Source: DVED01 sp963838375 (lineage in GTDB: Bacteria; Cyanobacteriota; Cyanobacteriia; Cyanobacteriales; Geitlerinemataceae). From it: a stretch of DNA of 64,000 nucleotides. The notes beneath the pieces were generated by a model. It saw nothing but the letters and a program-made list of their open reading frames with translations, was not told the DNA's origin and searched no databases. The stretch's first letter is position 1. Every line of letters starts with the position of its first letter. This document shows positions 44,878 to 54,016 of this stretch, in pieces. The stretch covers positions 558,001 through 622,000 of the forward strand of contig CAWIQY010000003.1 in the NCBI GenBank assembly GCA_963838375.1. The letters are read 5' to 3'. Made by a program: the position numbers and the translations under genes.

Positions 44878-46107
44878 CTAGAAAACTTTTGGTGTCGGAA
44901 TCGGCACGATAAACCGACCACCTTGCTGTTGATAAGCTTCTTGCTGTTTCATGATTTCTTCAGCAAAGTTCCAAGCTAAAATTAACACATAGTCAGGCTT
45001 ATCTTCTAACAACTTTGACGGTGGAAAGATGGGTAAATGATTGATGCTCATATACCGATCGTGCTTGAAAGGGTTCAAGTCTACGATATAATCCAACAGG
45101 GTTTTGTTAATATCAAAGTAGCTGAGTAAGGTGGTGGCTTTCGCTGCCGCACCGTATCCCACGACTCGCTTCCCCTGCTTCTTCAAATCCCAGAGAATTG
45201 CCATCAATTCCTGCTTAATTTGACCCACTCGATCGGCAAAATTACTATAGTAATCGAAGCCATCCACTCCCTGCTTCGATTCAGTATCCAGTAACCCTTT
45301 TACCGAATCCTTAACAGCTTCCCGAGGTTCCACAAACAAACGCAACGATCCACCATGAATCGACGTTTGTTGAATATCATTCAGGAACAACGAATGTCGT
45401 CGAAAAAGCCGATCTAATGCCGTTACCGAGAAGTAGCAAAGATGCTGATGATAGACGGTATCAAATTCGCCATGTTCGACCAAATCGACGACATAAGGCG
45501 CTTCAATCACTGCCACCCCCGTCTCTTTTAACAAGGCGGAAATTCCTGCCACAAACCCGTTGAGATCGGGAACGTGTGCCAGCACATTATTGGCGAGAAA
45601 CACATCCGCTTGTTTCCCCTCCGATCGCAATTGAACTGCCAAATCCTTCGTGAAAAACGTACACAGCGTCTCGATTCCGGCTTTTTGTGCCGCCTCTGCC
45701 GGACCACTTGCCGGATCGATTCCTAGCACCGGAATTCCCTTTTCGGCAAAGTTTTTCAACAGATATCCATCATTACTCGCTGCTTCGATTACCAAGCTAT
45801 TTCCATCGAGTTGTCGCGAAGCGATAATGGCTTGAGCACTCTCGCCGAAGTGACGCAGTAATGAGGGTGAAACAGACGAAAAATACGGGTAGTCTCGACA
45901 AAATAAAATCTCAGGAGGAACGCTGACTGTAATCTGAACGAGGCTACAATTCGGGCAAAATGCCAATTCTAACGGTGCGGTATATTCGGGTCGATCTAAT
46001 TGGTCTTTGGTGAGCAATCCATCGGCTAAAGGAGTATAGCCAAAGTCGATAATTGACTCTAAATCGGGATGACCGCAAGACCGACAAGTCGGTTTTGAGT
46101 GTTCCAC
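44878..46107 (-). CDS. Sugar C-methyltransferase, TylCIII-like
   Basis: This 409-residue protein resembles NDP-hexose 3-C-methyltransferases. The zinc site is made from CRSCGHPDLE (about 8-17) and FCPNCSLVQ (about 51-59). The SAM motif is VIEAASNDGYLLKNF (about 106-120), and the family pattern FDTVYHQHLCYFS (about 214-226) with its catalytic His pair is present. The C-terminal domain carries VVGYGAAAKATTLL. It probably adds a methyl branch to a keto-sugar made by the neighbours. It stands 97 bp after the SDR gene in the same direction. Confidence 0.85.
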   Translation of the reverse strand: MEHSKPTCRSCGHPDLESIIDFGYTPLADGLLTKDQLDRPEYTAPLELAFCPNCSLVQITVSVPPEILFCRDYPYFSSVSPSLLRHFGESAQAIIASRQLDGNSLVIEAASNDGYLLKNFAEKGIPVLGIDPASGPAEAAQKAGIETLCTFFTKDLAVQLRSEGKQADVFLANNVLAHVPDLNGFVAGISALLKETGVAVIEAPYVVDLVEHGEFDTVYHQHLCYFSVTALDRLFRRHSLFLNDIQQTSIHGGSLRLFVEPREAVKDSVKGLLDTESKQGVDGFDYYSNFADRVGQIKQELMAILWDLKKQGKRVVGYGAAAKATTLLSYFDINKTLLDYIVDLNPFKHDRYMSINHLPIFPPSKLLEDKPDYVLILAWNFAEEIMKQQEAYQQQGGRFIVPIPTPKVF

Positions 46108-46204
46108 TATTTTGTATTCCTTGGGTAGATGCGATCGAGCGATTTGGAAGCAACTCGATTTTCCTGAAAGATATTTTAGAAATGAAATCCACGCGATTGA
46201 GATT

Positions 46205-47251
46205 TCAAACAGATAGCGCCATCGCCGATTCTGTCCAACGCAACGTTCCGTTTAGCTTGCCACTATCCAACAACGATTGCAGATGGGCAAGACGCTTGTA
46301 TTTTTCCCCTTCAAATTCTTCCAGGGTCAAACCAATCTGGGTATAAACTGCGTACAGTTCCTCGGCTCCTCGCCGCGCATTCCATTGCGGTTGGAACTGG
46401 GGCAAAGTTTGTAAGATTTTGCTGCAATCCACTCGATAACAACGTTTATCTGGACCCCCATCTTTGGCATATTCGATGCGACAACCGGGCACCACATCTT
46501 CCACAATATCCGCCAATTCCCGAATCCGGTAATTGTCCTCATTGCGCCCCACGTTAAACGCCTCGTTGTGAACGAGATCTCGCGGCGCGTGCAACACCGC
46601 AATAAAGGCGCGAGAAATATCCTCGATGTGAACGATGGGACGCCAAGGGCTACCATCACTCTTGATGTAAACCTGTCCGGTGGTCAGTGCCCAGGCAACC
46701 AGATTGTTCAACACCAAATCGAACCGCAACCTTGGAGATACCCCATAAGCGGTTGCATTGCGCAGAAACGTCGGGCTAAAGTTGTCATCTGCCAGTTGAC
46801 TGACATCCTGTTCCACCAACACTTTCGACTCACCGTAAGGCGTCACGGGATTAAACGGCGAGGTTTCCGTCAGTAACTCTTCTCCCCCAGCGCCGTAATT
46901 GCTGCACGAAGACGAGAAGATATAGCGAGAAACACCCGCAGCTTTTGCCAACTGTGCCAGCTTCACCGACGCCCGGTAGTTGATGTCGTAAGTGAGTTCC
47001 GGGTTGAAGTTCCCCAGAGGGTCATTCGACAAACCTGCCAAGTGCAAGATGGCATCGAATCCTTCTACGTCTGCCGCTTCTACATCGCGGATATCTTTGC
47101 GGATTTCGGGGATATCTACAATACCCGAACCGAACGTGCAGCGCTCGAACAAATCGCTATCGAGTCCGACAACTTCATGCTTTGCTGCTAAGAGCATAGG
47201 CACGAGAATTGTGCCGATATAACCCTTGTGACCCGTTACTAAAACTCGCAT
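46205..47251 (-). CDS. NAD-dependent epimerase/dehydratase (SDR)
   Basis: This 348-residue extended SDR has the NAD motif VTGHKGYIGTILV at the N-terminus, the Ser/Tyr-Lys triad (SSSCSNYG near 110, TPYGESKVLVE with Tyr and Lys near 140) and a C-terminal substrate domain. It probably works on the CDP- or dTDP-sugar of the cluster as epimerase, reductase or dehydratase; the step cannot be told from sequence. The start at 47251 is chosen because the Rossmann strand begins there and GGAGG stands upstream. Its start lies inside the 3' end of rfbF, a 77-base overlap. Confidence 0.85.
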   Translation of the reverse strand: MRVLVTGHKGYIGTILVPMLLAAKHEVVGLDSDLFERCTFGSGIVDIPEIRKDIRDVEAADVEGFDAILHLAGLSNDPLGNFNPELTYDINYRASVKLAQLAKAAGVSRYIFSSSCSNYGAGGEELLTETSPFNPVTPYGESKVLVEQDVSQLADDNFSPTFLRNATAYGVSPRLRFDLVLNNLVAWALTTGQVYIKSDGSPWRPIVHIEDISRAFIAVLHAPRDLVHNEAFNVGRNEDNYRIRELADIVEDVVPGCRIEYAKDGGPDKRCYRVDCSKILQTLPQFQPQWNARRGAEELYAVYTQIGLTLEEFEGEKYKRLAHLQSLLDSGKLNGTLRWTESAMALSV

Positions 47252-48026
47252 TGATTTCCTCCCAAACTTTCCAAGGTGCTGTGCCACTTTCCCACAGGGT
47301 TTGCAGGCGTTTTTTGTCGCGGATGGTATCCATACATTGCCAAAATCCGTCATACCGATATGCCATCAGTTGACCGTCCTTGGCGAGGTTTTCCAAGGGT
47401 TCTTTTTCCCACAAAGTATCGTCGCCTTCGATGTAGTCGAAAACTTCCGGTTCTAGGATGAAGAATGCACCGTTGATCCAGCCTTCTTCAATCTGTGGTT
47501 TTTCGGAAAATTCCACCACTTGGTCTCCATCCAGACGAGGCAAACCAAAGCGAGCGGGCGGACGAACAACGGTCATGGTTGCCAGTTTTCCGTGGTGCCG
47601 ATGAAATGCTAATAAATCTTGCAAATTGAGATCGGAAACACCGTCTCCCCAGGTCAGCATGAAGGTTTCGTTGCCCATGTAAGGGATCAAGCGTTTGATG
47701 CGTCCGCCGGTATTGGTGGACAGTCCGGTGTCGATTAAATCGATCGTCCAATTCGGTCGATATCCATCGTGCATCTGAACTTGACCGCTTCCCATATTGA
47801 CGGTCAAGTTACTGTTAAGAGAGCAGTAATCGACCATATATTTTTTGATGACTTCGCCTTTGTACCCCAGGGCGATCGCGAAGTCTTTAAACCCATAATG
47901 GGCATAGTGCTTCATGATGTGCCACAGGATGGGCTGTCCGCCAATTTCGACCATTGGCTTCGGTTTGGTTTCGGTTTCTTCAGCTAAGCGAGTTCCTAAA
48001 CCCCCTGCTAAAAGTCCAACTTTCAC
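47175..48026 (-). CDS. rfbF: Glucose-1-phosphate cytidylyltransferase
   Basis: This 283-residue enzyme makes CDP-glucose from CTP and glucose-1-phosphate, the first step of CDP-deoxysugar synthesis. The nucleotidyltransferase signature LLAGGLGTRLAEET and the sugar-binding KPKPMVEIGGQPILWH are at the N-terminus; LTWGDGVSDLN (metal Asp) is near 127; GAFFILEPEVFDYI and FWQCMDT follow. The chain is about 25 residues longer than usual (about 257) and the extra part overlaps the next gene by 77 bases. No CDP-glucose 4,6-dehydratase (rfbG) is adjacent in the window. It begins the row of sugar genes. Confidence 0.92.
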   Translation of the reverse strand: MKVGLLAGGLGTRLAEETETKPKPMVEIGGQPILWHIMKHYAHYGFKDFAIALGYKGEVIKKYMVDYCSLNSNLTVNMGSGQVQMHDGYRPNWTIDLIDTGLSTNTGGRIKRLIPYMGNETFMLTWGDGVSDLNLQDLLAFHRHHGKLATMTVVRPPARFGLPRLDGDQVVEFSEKPQIEEGWINGAFFILEPEVFDYIEGDDTLWEKEPLENLAKDGQLMAYRYDGFWQCMDTIRDKKRLQTLWESGTAPWKVWEEINASFSNGSQGLYRHNSRAYALSSKA

Positions 48027-48738
48027 AGTTTTTTCTCCGAGTTGAAATGAACTTCATTTAAAAGACTTGAAATAGAAAACGACAAACGAGACATTCTAAA
48101 TAAAGATCGTTTTGCCTTCGATCGAATTTTGAGTTTTTAGTTTAAACTACATCAAAGTTAAGCTTAAAAAACAAGACCTTTGATTTTTCAATATTTCTGC
48201 ATTTTTTATATTGAAAAATTTGATAGGCTTTATTTTTTTTGCCGATCGCTCTTTATCGTAGTTTCTCGTAAACGCTATACCGGAGCGGCAAGTTATCTCA
48301 GTAAATTCAACTATCTAAAGTCTACTAAAATCCTAAGAGTCTGACAAGCTGCTTTACAAAAGCTTTATTCGATAACGATCGCATCGTCAAGGAATGTTGA
48401 AATTGTAAGTAAAGGAACAGTAAAGTTCCGTAAAAACACTGAGTATCCGCAGGGAAAACCCGCGAATGTTGCCGAAGTTGAGCCCGAGATCGTTCCCGAT
48501 CGTGTACGGGTTGGTTCAATATCGAGAAACCCGTAATGAGAAATTTCCGTCTCTACTTAATCTTCGGAACTTAGAGTGATTTTTTTCGGAAAATTGTCCT
48601 CGGGTTGAGTTCGCGCCGAAATCCAAACATGGCGATCGACTGATAATCTATTAGCCGCAAGGCTTCTGCCGAAAACAACGATCTATTAATTTTTATAAAT
48701 GAAGATTTATGTATAAAAAATCGTAAACTTTCCAATTA
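48027..48738. other. Long AT-rich intergenic region
   Basis: No gene is supported in this 712-bp stretch. It should hold the rfbF operon promoter on the minus strand and the 5' region is followed by the 3' side of the SGNH gene. A 64-codon frame at 48325-48519 has no recognised motif. A 12-bp perfect inverted repeat lies at 48183-48219 (listed separately). Confidence 0.5.
48183..48219. repeat. Perfect 12-bp AT-rich inverted repeat
   Basis: ATTTTTCAATAT (48183-48194) and ATATTGAAAAAT (48208-48219) are separated by 13 bases, with a T-rich run following. It may be an operator of the sugar operon, whose first gene starts 160 bp away, or a weak terminator. Confidence 0.5.
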
Positions 48739-49725
48739 CTACCGGATCGTCGCCCGATCGATATCGATCGTTTCTAGAAACCGAGTAATGTGTTCGCTAA
48801 CCTGTTGGTTGCCTTCTCGACTCAGGTGAATGGTATCTCGATACAAGGGTTCAGGAGACCCGAGATCTCGAAAAATCGGTAAAAAATCGAGATAGGGAAG
48901 ATTTCGCTCTTGGGTAAACTCCAACAAGCGCACTCTGGCAGCAATTTCGTAGTCTCGCGAACCCGATGCCTCCAGTTCCCGCCGCAGGGGCGTCATGGCA
49001 ACCAGCAGAGGAATCTCAGCCGATGTTAAAATTTCCTGTATGCGATCGATCGCCGCTAAATTTTTCCCCACCCGATCGCCGCCTTCTTGCCGGACTCGTT
49101 CTAACTCGGGGATGACAGGTGTCTGCATCAGGTAGCGCCCGAAGACTTCCGCCCAAGCACACCACGGACGACGATCGGGATAGTTGCGATCGCGTCCCAC
49201 CGGTAAAGCCGTAGGGGCAGTGGCAAACAGATCGTCGGTATTGATCAGCAACACCACCGCACGAGATTGGAAATGACCGAACTTTTCCAAATATGCCAAC
49301 TCATTGCGCGGTCCCCAAGAATGCGCCGAAGCGTTGAGCACTTCCACATTCGATCGATCCCCAGTATTCTGCCGCAGCAAATCGGCAATCGTGGCTGAAA
49401 TCGTCTCATCTTCATCCGTCCACCATCCGCCATTGGCGATCGAATCCCCCAAAAGTAACACCCGCAGAGTCGCCGTATCGGGACTGGGTGAAATGGCTTC
49501 CCCGCGCATGGAGTAGGCATTAATCTGAATGCGGTTGCCAAAGCGGCGAGTTTTCTGGTTCGGTGCCAGAAGATAGCCAATTCGATCGTCCGCGATGTAG
49601 AGAGGAGGATTGCCAAACCCCAACAACCACCGTAAACTCAATTCCCCCAGAACGATCGCGCCAACAAAGACAGCGATCGTCACCCACACCATTTTTGCCA
49701 AATGCTCAACCCAACGATCCCACAT
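48739..49725 (-). CDS. Membrane-anchored SGNH/GDSL hydrolase
   Basis: This 328-residue protein has one N-terminal membrane helix (about 12-34, VTIAVFVGAIVLGELSLRWLL) and an SGNH-type hydrolase domain. Block I is LLLGDSIANGG (Ser near residue 94), the Asn block may be NASAHSWGPRNE, and the catalytic Asp-His pair is YRDTIHLSREG near the end. Members take off acetyl or other ester groups from polysaccharides or lipids; the substrate is not known. The position after a sugar operon fits an exopolysaccharide role. A longer start at 49815 is possible. Confidence 0.8.
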   Translation of the reverse strand: MWDRWVEHLAKMVWVTIAVFVGAIVLGELSLRWLLGFGNPPLYIADDRIGYLLAPNQKTRRFGNRIQINAYSMRGEAISPSPDTATLRVLLLGDSIANGGWWTDEDETISATIADLLRQNTGDRSNVEVLNASAHSWGPRNELAYLEKFGHFQSRAVVLLINTDDLFATAPTALPVGRDRNYPDRRPWCAWAEVFGRYLMQTPVIPELERVRQEGGDRVGKNLAAIDRIQEILTSAEIPLLVAMTPLRRELEASGSRDYEIAARVRLLEFTQERNLPYLDFLPIFRDLGSPEPLYRDTIHLSREGNQQVSEHITRFLETIDIDRATIR

Positions 49726-50033
49726 TCCCAGTGTAGAGGACAGCGATCGATCGCCAATTCCCGCTTTTCCCACCCCAATCCTCGCGACCCATGACTGAGC
49801 AGGGAGAGCCACCAACTCGTATAATCCAGATAGGCAGTGACGTCAGATTTTAGATTTCCGACCGATCGCCCAAGGTGAAAACCCGAAACTGTCCGAGTTG
49901 ACTCCATTGTCTCTCCGGCAACCCATCGGCGTCCTCGCTGCGTAAAATTCGCCTTATCGTGTGGGTTTTGCTTGCAGGATCGTCTTTAACGTTAACCCCT
50001 ATTCAGTCAGAGCGAGTCCGAATCAGAACCAAC

Positions 50034-50879
50034 GTGGACTTAAACCAAATCTTTAAAACCCCCAATCCCATTATCGGTGTCGTTCATCTCCTCCCTTTAC
50101 CCACATCTCCCCGATGGGGCGGAAGTCTCGATGCCGTCATGGATAGAGCCGCCAGAGAAGCCACTGCCCTTGCCTCCGGTGGCGTCCATGGAATTATCGT
50201 CGAAAACTTTTTCGATGCACCCTTTGCCAACGATCGAGTCGATCCGGCAGTCGTCAGCGCCATGACGCTAATTGTCGGACGCCTGATGAACTTGGTCACT
50301 CTACCGGTGGGCATCAATATCTTGCGGAACGATGCCCGTAGCGGCATGGCAATCGCCTCCTGTGTTGGCGCCCAATTTATCCGCGTCAACGTCCTCACCG
50401 GAACCATGGTCACCGACCAAGGGTTAATCGAAGGTCAAGCCTACGATCTCCTCCGCTATCGCCGAGAATTAGGCAGCGATGTCAAAATTTTAGCCGATGT
50501 CTTGGTCAAACACGCCCGTCCTCTGGGTTCCCCCAACCTGACCATCGCCGTTCAAGAAACCCTCGAACGAGGACTCGCCGACGGCGCAATTCTCTCCGGT
50601 TGGGCAACAGGTAGCCCTCCAAGTCTAGAAGATCTAGAATTAGCGAGGGAGGCTGCCAAAGGCAAACCCATTTTTATCGGCAGTGGCGCCAATTGGGAAA
50701 ACATCGGCACGCTGATGCAAGCCGCAGATGGAGCGATCGTTTCCAGTTCCCTCAAACGTCGGGGACAAATCGACCAACCCATCGATCCCATTCGCGTTTC
50801 CCAATTTGTCGAAGCCCTGCAACGTTCTGTACCGCCAGTTCCATCATCGTCTAAGTCTTCTGTTAAGCTGCATTCGTGA
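50034..50879 (+). CDS. btpA: BtpA family protein, photosystem I biogenesis
   Basis: This 281-residue protein is BtpA, a peripheral thylakoid protein needed for stable photosystem I in Synechocystis. The family start, here with GTG as first codon, reads (M)DLNQIFKTPNPIIGVVHLLP; further motifs are GGVHGIIVENFFDAPF, VGINILRNDARSGMAIA and GSGANWENIG. The fold is a TIM barrel. A longer frame from 49959 was rejected because the family begins at DLNQIF. A Ser-rich tail ends it. Confidence 0.93.
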   Translation: MDLNQIFKTPNPIIGVVHLLPLPTSPRWGGSLDAVMDRAAREATALASGGVHGIIVENFFDAPFANDRVDPAVVSAMTLIVGRLMNLVTLPVGINILRNDARSGMAIASCVGAQFIRVNVLTGTMVTDQGLIEGQAYDLLRYRRELGSDVKILADVLVKHARPLGSPNLTIAVQETLERGLADGAILSGWATGSPPSLEDLELAREAAKGKPIFIGSGANWENIGTLMQAADGAIVSSSLKRRGQIDQPIDPIRVSQFVEALQRSVPPVPSSSKSSVKLHS

Positions 50880-50977
50880 CCTCTTTTGATTCCCAAATGT
50901 TTGATATCGTATAGGTTCGATCGCCCAAAGCCCTCCCCCAGAAGAGAAGATTATTCGTTCGCTATCCCAAAACGCTT

Positions 50978-51880
50978 ATGACTCGCCGACGTTCTGTTCC
51001 TTGGATTCACCGCTGGTCCCGTCCCATTATGGGGGGAATCGCCGCCATCGGCGCCGCCGGAACGGCATTTCTCACCGTTGTCAAACTCACGGGCGATACT
51101 TCGGGGGTTTGTCCGACGGGAGGTTGCGATGTGGTTCTCAGCAGCCCCTATGCTACTGTTTTCGGTCTTCCTTTGACCCTATTCGGCTTTTTGGGCTATT
51201 TCAGCATGGTCGTTTTTGCCCTTTCGCCTTTGGCGATCGATCCGAGCAAAAACAAGCAACTCCACAATAAAGTCGAAGGTTGGACGGGATTGTTGCTATT
51301 TTTGGGCGGCACGGCAATGGCGGTGTTCAGCAGCTATTTGATGTATGTGCTGGCAGCCAAAATCCAGGCAGTTTGTCCCTATTGCATCGCATCGGCGATC
51401 TTTTCTTGGAGTTTGTTGATACTGTCGATCGTCGGGCGCGATTGGGACGATCGCGGACAATTGCTTTTTTCGGGCATTGCTGTAGCAATGGTGACGCTGA
51501 TCGGAACTTTAGGGGTTTATTCGGGGATTAACCCGGATGGGACGACTACCGCCTCGGGATCGGCTCAAGTTCTACTCGCCGAACACCTTGCCGACACCGA
51601 TGCACAAATGTTTGGCGCATACTGGTGCTCTCACTGTCTGAACCAAAAAGCCATGTTTGGTAAAGAGGCTTTTAAGAAAATCGATTACGTCGAGTGCGAT
51701 CCCAAAGGCGACAATCCGCGAACTCAGTTGTGCAAAGAGGCAAATATAGAGGGGTTTCCCACCTGGAAAATCAAGGGCGAGTTCTATCAGGGGGAACGAA
51801 CCCTAGAAGAGTTAGCCAACTTGTCAGATTATCAAGGACTTCGGAACTTTGAAACTTCTCAAACAACGACGCCAAAATAG
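50978..51880 (+). CDS. VKOR-thioredoxin fusion protein (LTO1-like)
   Basis: This 300-residue membrane oxidoreductase makes disulfide bonds. Helices at about 16-38, 60-85, 103-127, 135-153 and 165-185 hold the VKOR domain; loop Cys45 and Cys50 (GVCPTGGC) and the active-site Cys133/Cys136 (CPYC) are all present. The C-terminal thioredoxin-like domain (about 195-300) has Cys217 and Cys220 (YWCSHC). In cyanobacteria and chloroplasts the fusion serves photosystem II assembly, with the Trx part in the lumen. The next gene starts 13 bases later and is a copy of its Trx domain. Confidence 0.93.
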   Translation: MTRRRSVPWIHRWSRPIMGGIAAIGAAGTAFLTVVKLTGDTSGVCPTGGCDVVLSSPYATVFGLPLTLFGFLGYFSMVVFALSPLAIDPSKNKQLHNKVEGWTGLLLFLGGTAMAVFSSYLMYVLAAKIQAVCPYCIASAIFSWSLLILSIVGRDWDDRGQLLFSGIAVAMVTLIGTLGVYSGINPDGTTTASGSAQVLLAEHLADTDAQMFGAYWCSHCLNQKAMFGKEAFKKIDYVECDPKGDNPRTQLCKEANIEGFPTWKIKGEFYQGERTLEELANLSDYQGLRNFETSQTTTPK

Positions 51881-51893
51881 ACGATCGCGTCCG

Positions 51894-52340
51894 ATGAAAC
51901 CGAATCAAATTTACCAAACTTTTCTGGTGGTGGGGCTTTTTACGGCGATCGTCGCACCGATTGCCACCACAAGAATTGACGCCAATGCAGAAGAGAATCC
52001 AAACCCTCTGGAAACGGAAACCGCCTCGGAGTCGGCAGAAGTTCAATTCGCTCGCTATCTGACCGACAGCGGCGTTCAAGTGTTTGGCGCGTACTGGTGT
52101 CCCCACAGCCGGAACCAAAAGGCAAAATTTGGCAAAGAGGCTTTTGAATCGATCGATTATGTCGAATGCGATCCCCGAGGGGAAAATTCTCGCCCTCAAT
52201 TGTGTCAGGATGAAGAAATTCGAGGATATCCCACCTGGAAAATCAACGGCCAGTTGTATCCGGGCGATCGATCTTTAGAAGAATTGGCAGACTTGTCAGG
52301 CTACCCAGGAAATCGCAATTTCACCTCGATACAACCCTAA
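51894..52340 (+). CDS. Thioredoxin-like protein with CPHS site
   Basis: This 148-residue protein has a signal peptide (1-31) and a single domain very like the Trx end of the VKOR fusion just upstream: FGAYWCPHSRNQKAKFGKEAF against FGAYWCSHCLNQKAMFGKEAF (each just under the quoting limit in part). Two further Cys (VECDP, QLCQD) are kept in both. The second active-site Cys is Ser72, so the pair CxxC is now CxxS. Such a site can form mixed disulfides but not the normal intramolecular one. It probably arose by partial tandem duplication and is exported to the lumen or periplasm. It is likely co-transcribed with the fusion gene. Confidence 0.85.
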   Translation: MKPNQIYQTFLVVGLFTAIVAPIATTRIDANAEENPNPLETETASESAEVQFARYLTDSGVQVFGAYWCPHSRNQKAKFGKEAFESIDYVECDPRGENSRPQLCQDEEIRGYPTWKINGQLYPGDRSLEELADLSGYPGNRNFTSIQP

Positions 52341-52343
52341 TCC

Positions 52344-52676
52344 ATGGCGGCTATGAACTCCAATGAACCTCAATACGGCATTGTTTTGGTGACTGCCGGA
52401 TCTCAGGAAGAAGCCCATTCGATCGCCCGTACTCTGGTAGAAAAACGCCTCGCCGCCTGCGTCAACCTCCTACCCATCCAGTCTGTTTATACCTGGAAAG
52501 GCGAAATTCAATCAGACGACGAATGGCAACTTTTGATTAAAACCGATTTGGCAAAATTTTCTGCCCTAAAAACCCAGATCGAAGAACTGCATTCCTATGA
52601 AATCCCGGAGATCGTGGCTGTGCCGATCGTTGCCGGATCGTTGCCGTATCTCAACTGGATCGCCGAACAGATGTAG
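52344..52676 (+). CDS. cutA: Divalent cation tolerance protein CutA
   Basis: This 110-residue protein is a CutA1: it has the family's GIVLVTAGSQEEAHSIARTL and LVEKRLAACVNLLP near the N-terminus, then YTWKGEIQ and HSYEIPEIVAVPI. CutA forms a very stable trimer and is linked to copper tolerance in E. coli, although its true role is debated. It begins three bases after the upstream stop, so it belongs to the operon of the VKOR gene. Confidence 0.95.
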   Translation: MAAMNSNEPQYGIVLVTAGSQEEAHSIARTLVEKRLAACVNLLPIQSVYTWKGEIQSDDEWQLLIKTDLAKFSALKTQIEELHSYEIPEIVAVPIVAGSLPYLNWIAEQM

Positions 52677-52725
52677 TCGGCGTTAAAGCCCCAAACCCAC
52701 CCCCCGTAAGGATATGCTCTGTCAA

Positions 52726-52810
52726 CGGAGAGGGGGGGATTCGAACCCCCGATGAGTCGCCCCATAACAGATTTCGAGTCTGCCGCATTCAACCGCTCTG
52801 CCACCTCTCC
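52726..52810 (-). tRNA. tRNA-Ser (CGA)
   Basis: On the minus strand the 85-nt gene begins GGAGAGG and ends CCTCTCC plus the G discriminator usual for serine. The anticodon loop CTCGAAA contains CGA. A long variable arm and the T-loop GGTTCGAATCC are present. CCA is not encoded. Confidence 0.95.
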
Positions 52811-53141
52811 TCGGTCGCAATTTTACCATTCTACCCTATTTGTCCGTGGAACGATACTCCAGCAACGTGTGAAATGCGGAGTTTGGGAGACTCAGTAAAC
52901 ATCCTCCCCTCTTTTTATGACTTATTACTTATAGCGTTTCTCGTTTGGATTCGGTACATTGTGGGGTGGGTTTCGATCGATCTCTTACACAGCAATAATT
53001 TCAGCTAAACCCGCCCCGACAATCGGCGTACCTCACTCGATTAAGAACCCTAATATTGCTTTTTCTTACACATCACTAATCTTGGCTCATCACATCTTGC
53101 TGATGACTGATTCCACCTCTATCCTTTGCTTTTTGCCAACC
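52811..53141. other. Intergenic region between tRNA-Ser and pentapeptide gene
   Basis: No gene is supported. The stretch holds the upstream region of tRNA-Ser and the 3' region of the pentapeptide protein. No hairpin stood out. Confidence 0.4.
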
Positions 53142-53678
53142 TCAAGGAAAATACGGTCTGTATCCGCTAGGCAAAACCGTATGGGCATCGAGCTTTGCGC
53201 CTGTAAAATCGACATATTGAGCGCGAAAAAAGTTACAACCTCCCAACTGTGCACCATCCAAGTTAGCGCATTTCAAATTGGCTCCTCTCAAATCTGCCTC
53301 GCCTAAATTTGCCCCCCTCAAATTCGCTTGGTACAAGTTAGCTTTGTATAAATTAGATTTGTATAAGTTAGCCCCTTCTAGGTTGACCTGATGGAAGTTT
53401 GCTCTAGATAAGTTTGCGCCTTCTAGATTTGCCGCTGATAGATCGGTTTGATAAAGTTGGACATCTCCTAGCTCGGCTTCCACTAACTGGACAGTTTGTA
53501 GCCGAGATTGAGACAAATTACCATAGGGTAGATAAATTTGAGTCAGATTGCTCCCACTGAGATCGATTCCTCGGAGATCGGCATTGAATAAGTCTGCGTG
53601 GCTCAAGTCGATCGAGCGAAACTCTCTCTGACCCAAAGCGTACAACTTTTTCAGTTCCTCCGCACTAACCTGTTGCAT
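53142..53678 (-). CDS. Pentapeptide repeat protein
   Basis: This 178-residue protein is largely A(D/N)LXX pentapeptide repeats from about residue 22 to 160 (ADLFNADLRG, ANLEGANLSRANF, ANLYKANLYQANLRGANLG). Repeats of this type fold into a right-handed quadrilateral beta-helix. Many cyanobacterial members have no known role; a few mimic DNA. The N-terminal 20 residues (MQQVSAEELKKLYALGQREF) are a known helical cap. The start at 53678 is preferred over 53756. Confidence 0.88.
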   Translation of the reverse strand: MQQVSAEELKKLYALGQREFRSIDLSHADLFNADLRGIDLSGSNLTQIYLPYGNLSQSRLQTVQLVEAELGDVQLYQTDLSAANLEGANLSRANFHQVNLEGANLYKSNLYKANLYQANLRGANLGEADLRGANLKCANLDGAQLGGCNFFRAQYVDFTGAKLDAHTVLPSGYRPYFP

Positions 53679-54016
53679 GATGAGAAATGTTGGGAATGGA
53701 AAGCAAGAAATTAAGCAAATTTCAGACCAACCTGGGATGAGTCGTCCCGTTGCCATCCAAGCTCTCCAGATAGATTGTTTCCTGCTTGTGCCATAGCTAA
53801 TCCCATCTCCTGGCGATCGTGCGTACTTATACTTATTTATGGGAAATGTAATATAAGTTCATAAAAAAATCTTGCTTTCTTAAGGCAGATTTAAGATTTG
53901 TGTAGTTTAGGCAACTACTTTATTCGAGAAGATGAGGCATTGAAAACAATAGAATATTGACCGACGGGCTGCTATCTTCTACGTTAGAAGCTCGATCGCT
54001 GTTTGCCGAAAGACAT
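53679..54016. other. Divergent AT-rich promoter region
   Basis: This stretch lies between two divergent genes. A segment from about 53,825 to 53,935 is AT-rich (TTATACTTATTTATGGG and AAAAAAATCTTGC) and should hold the promoters of both. I could not fix the boxes. Confidence 0.35.

Noticed and set aside
48325..48519. Small minus-strand frame in the long gap
   Set aside because: No motif, no ribosome site and no known family; length is within chance.
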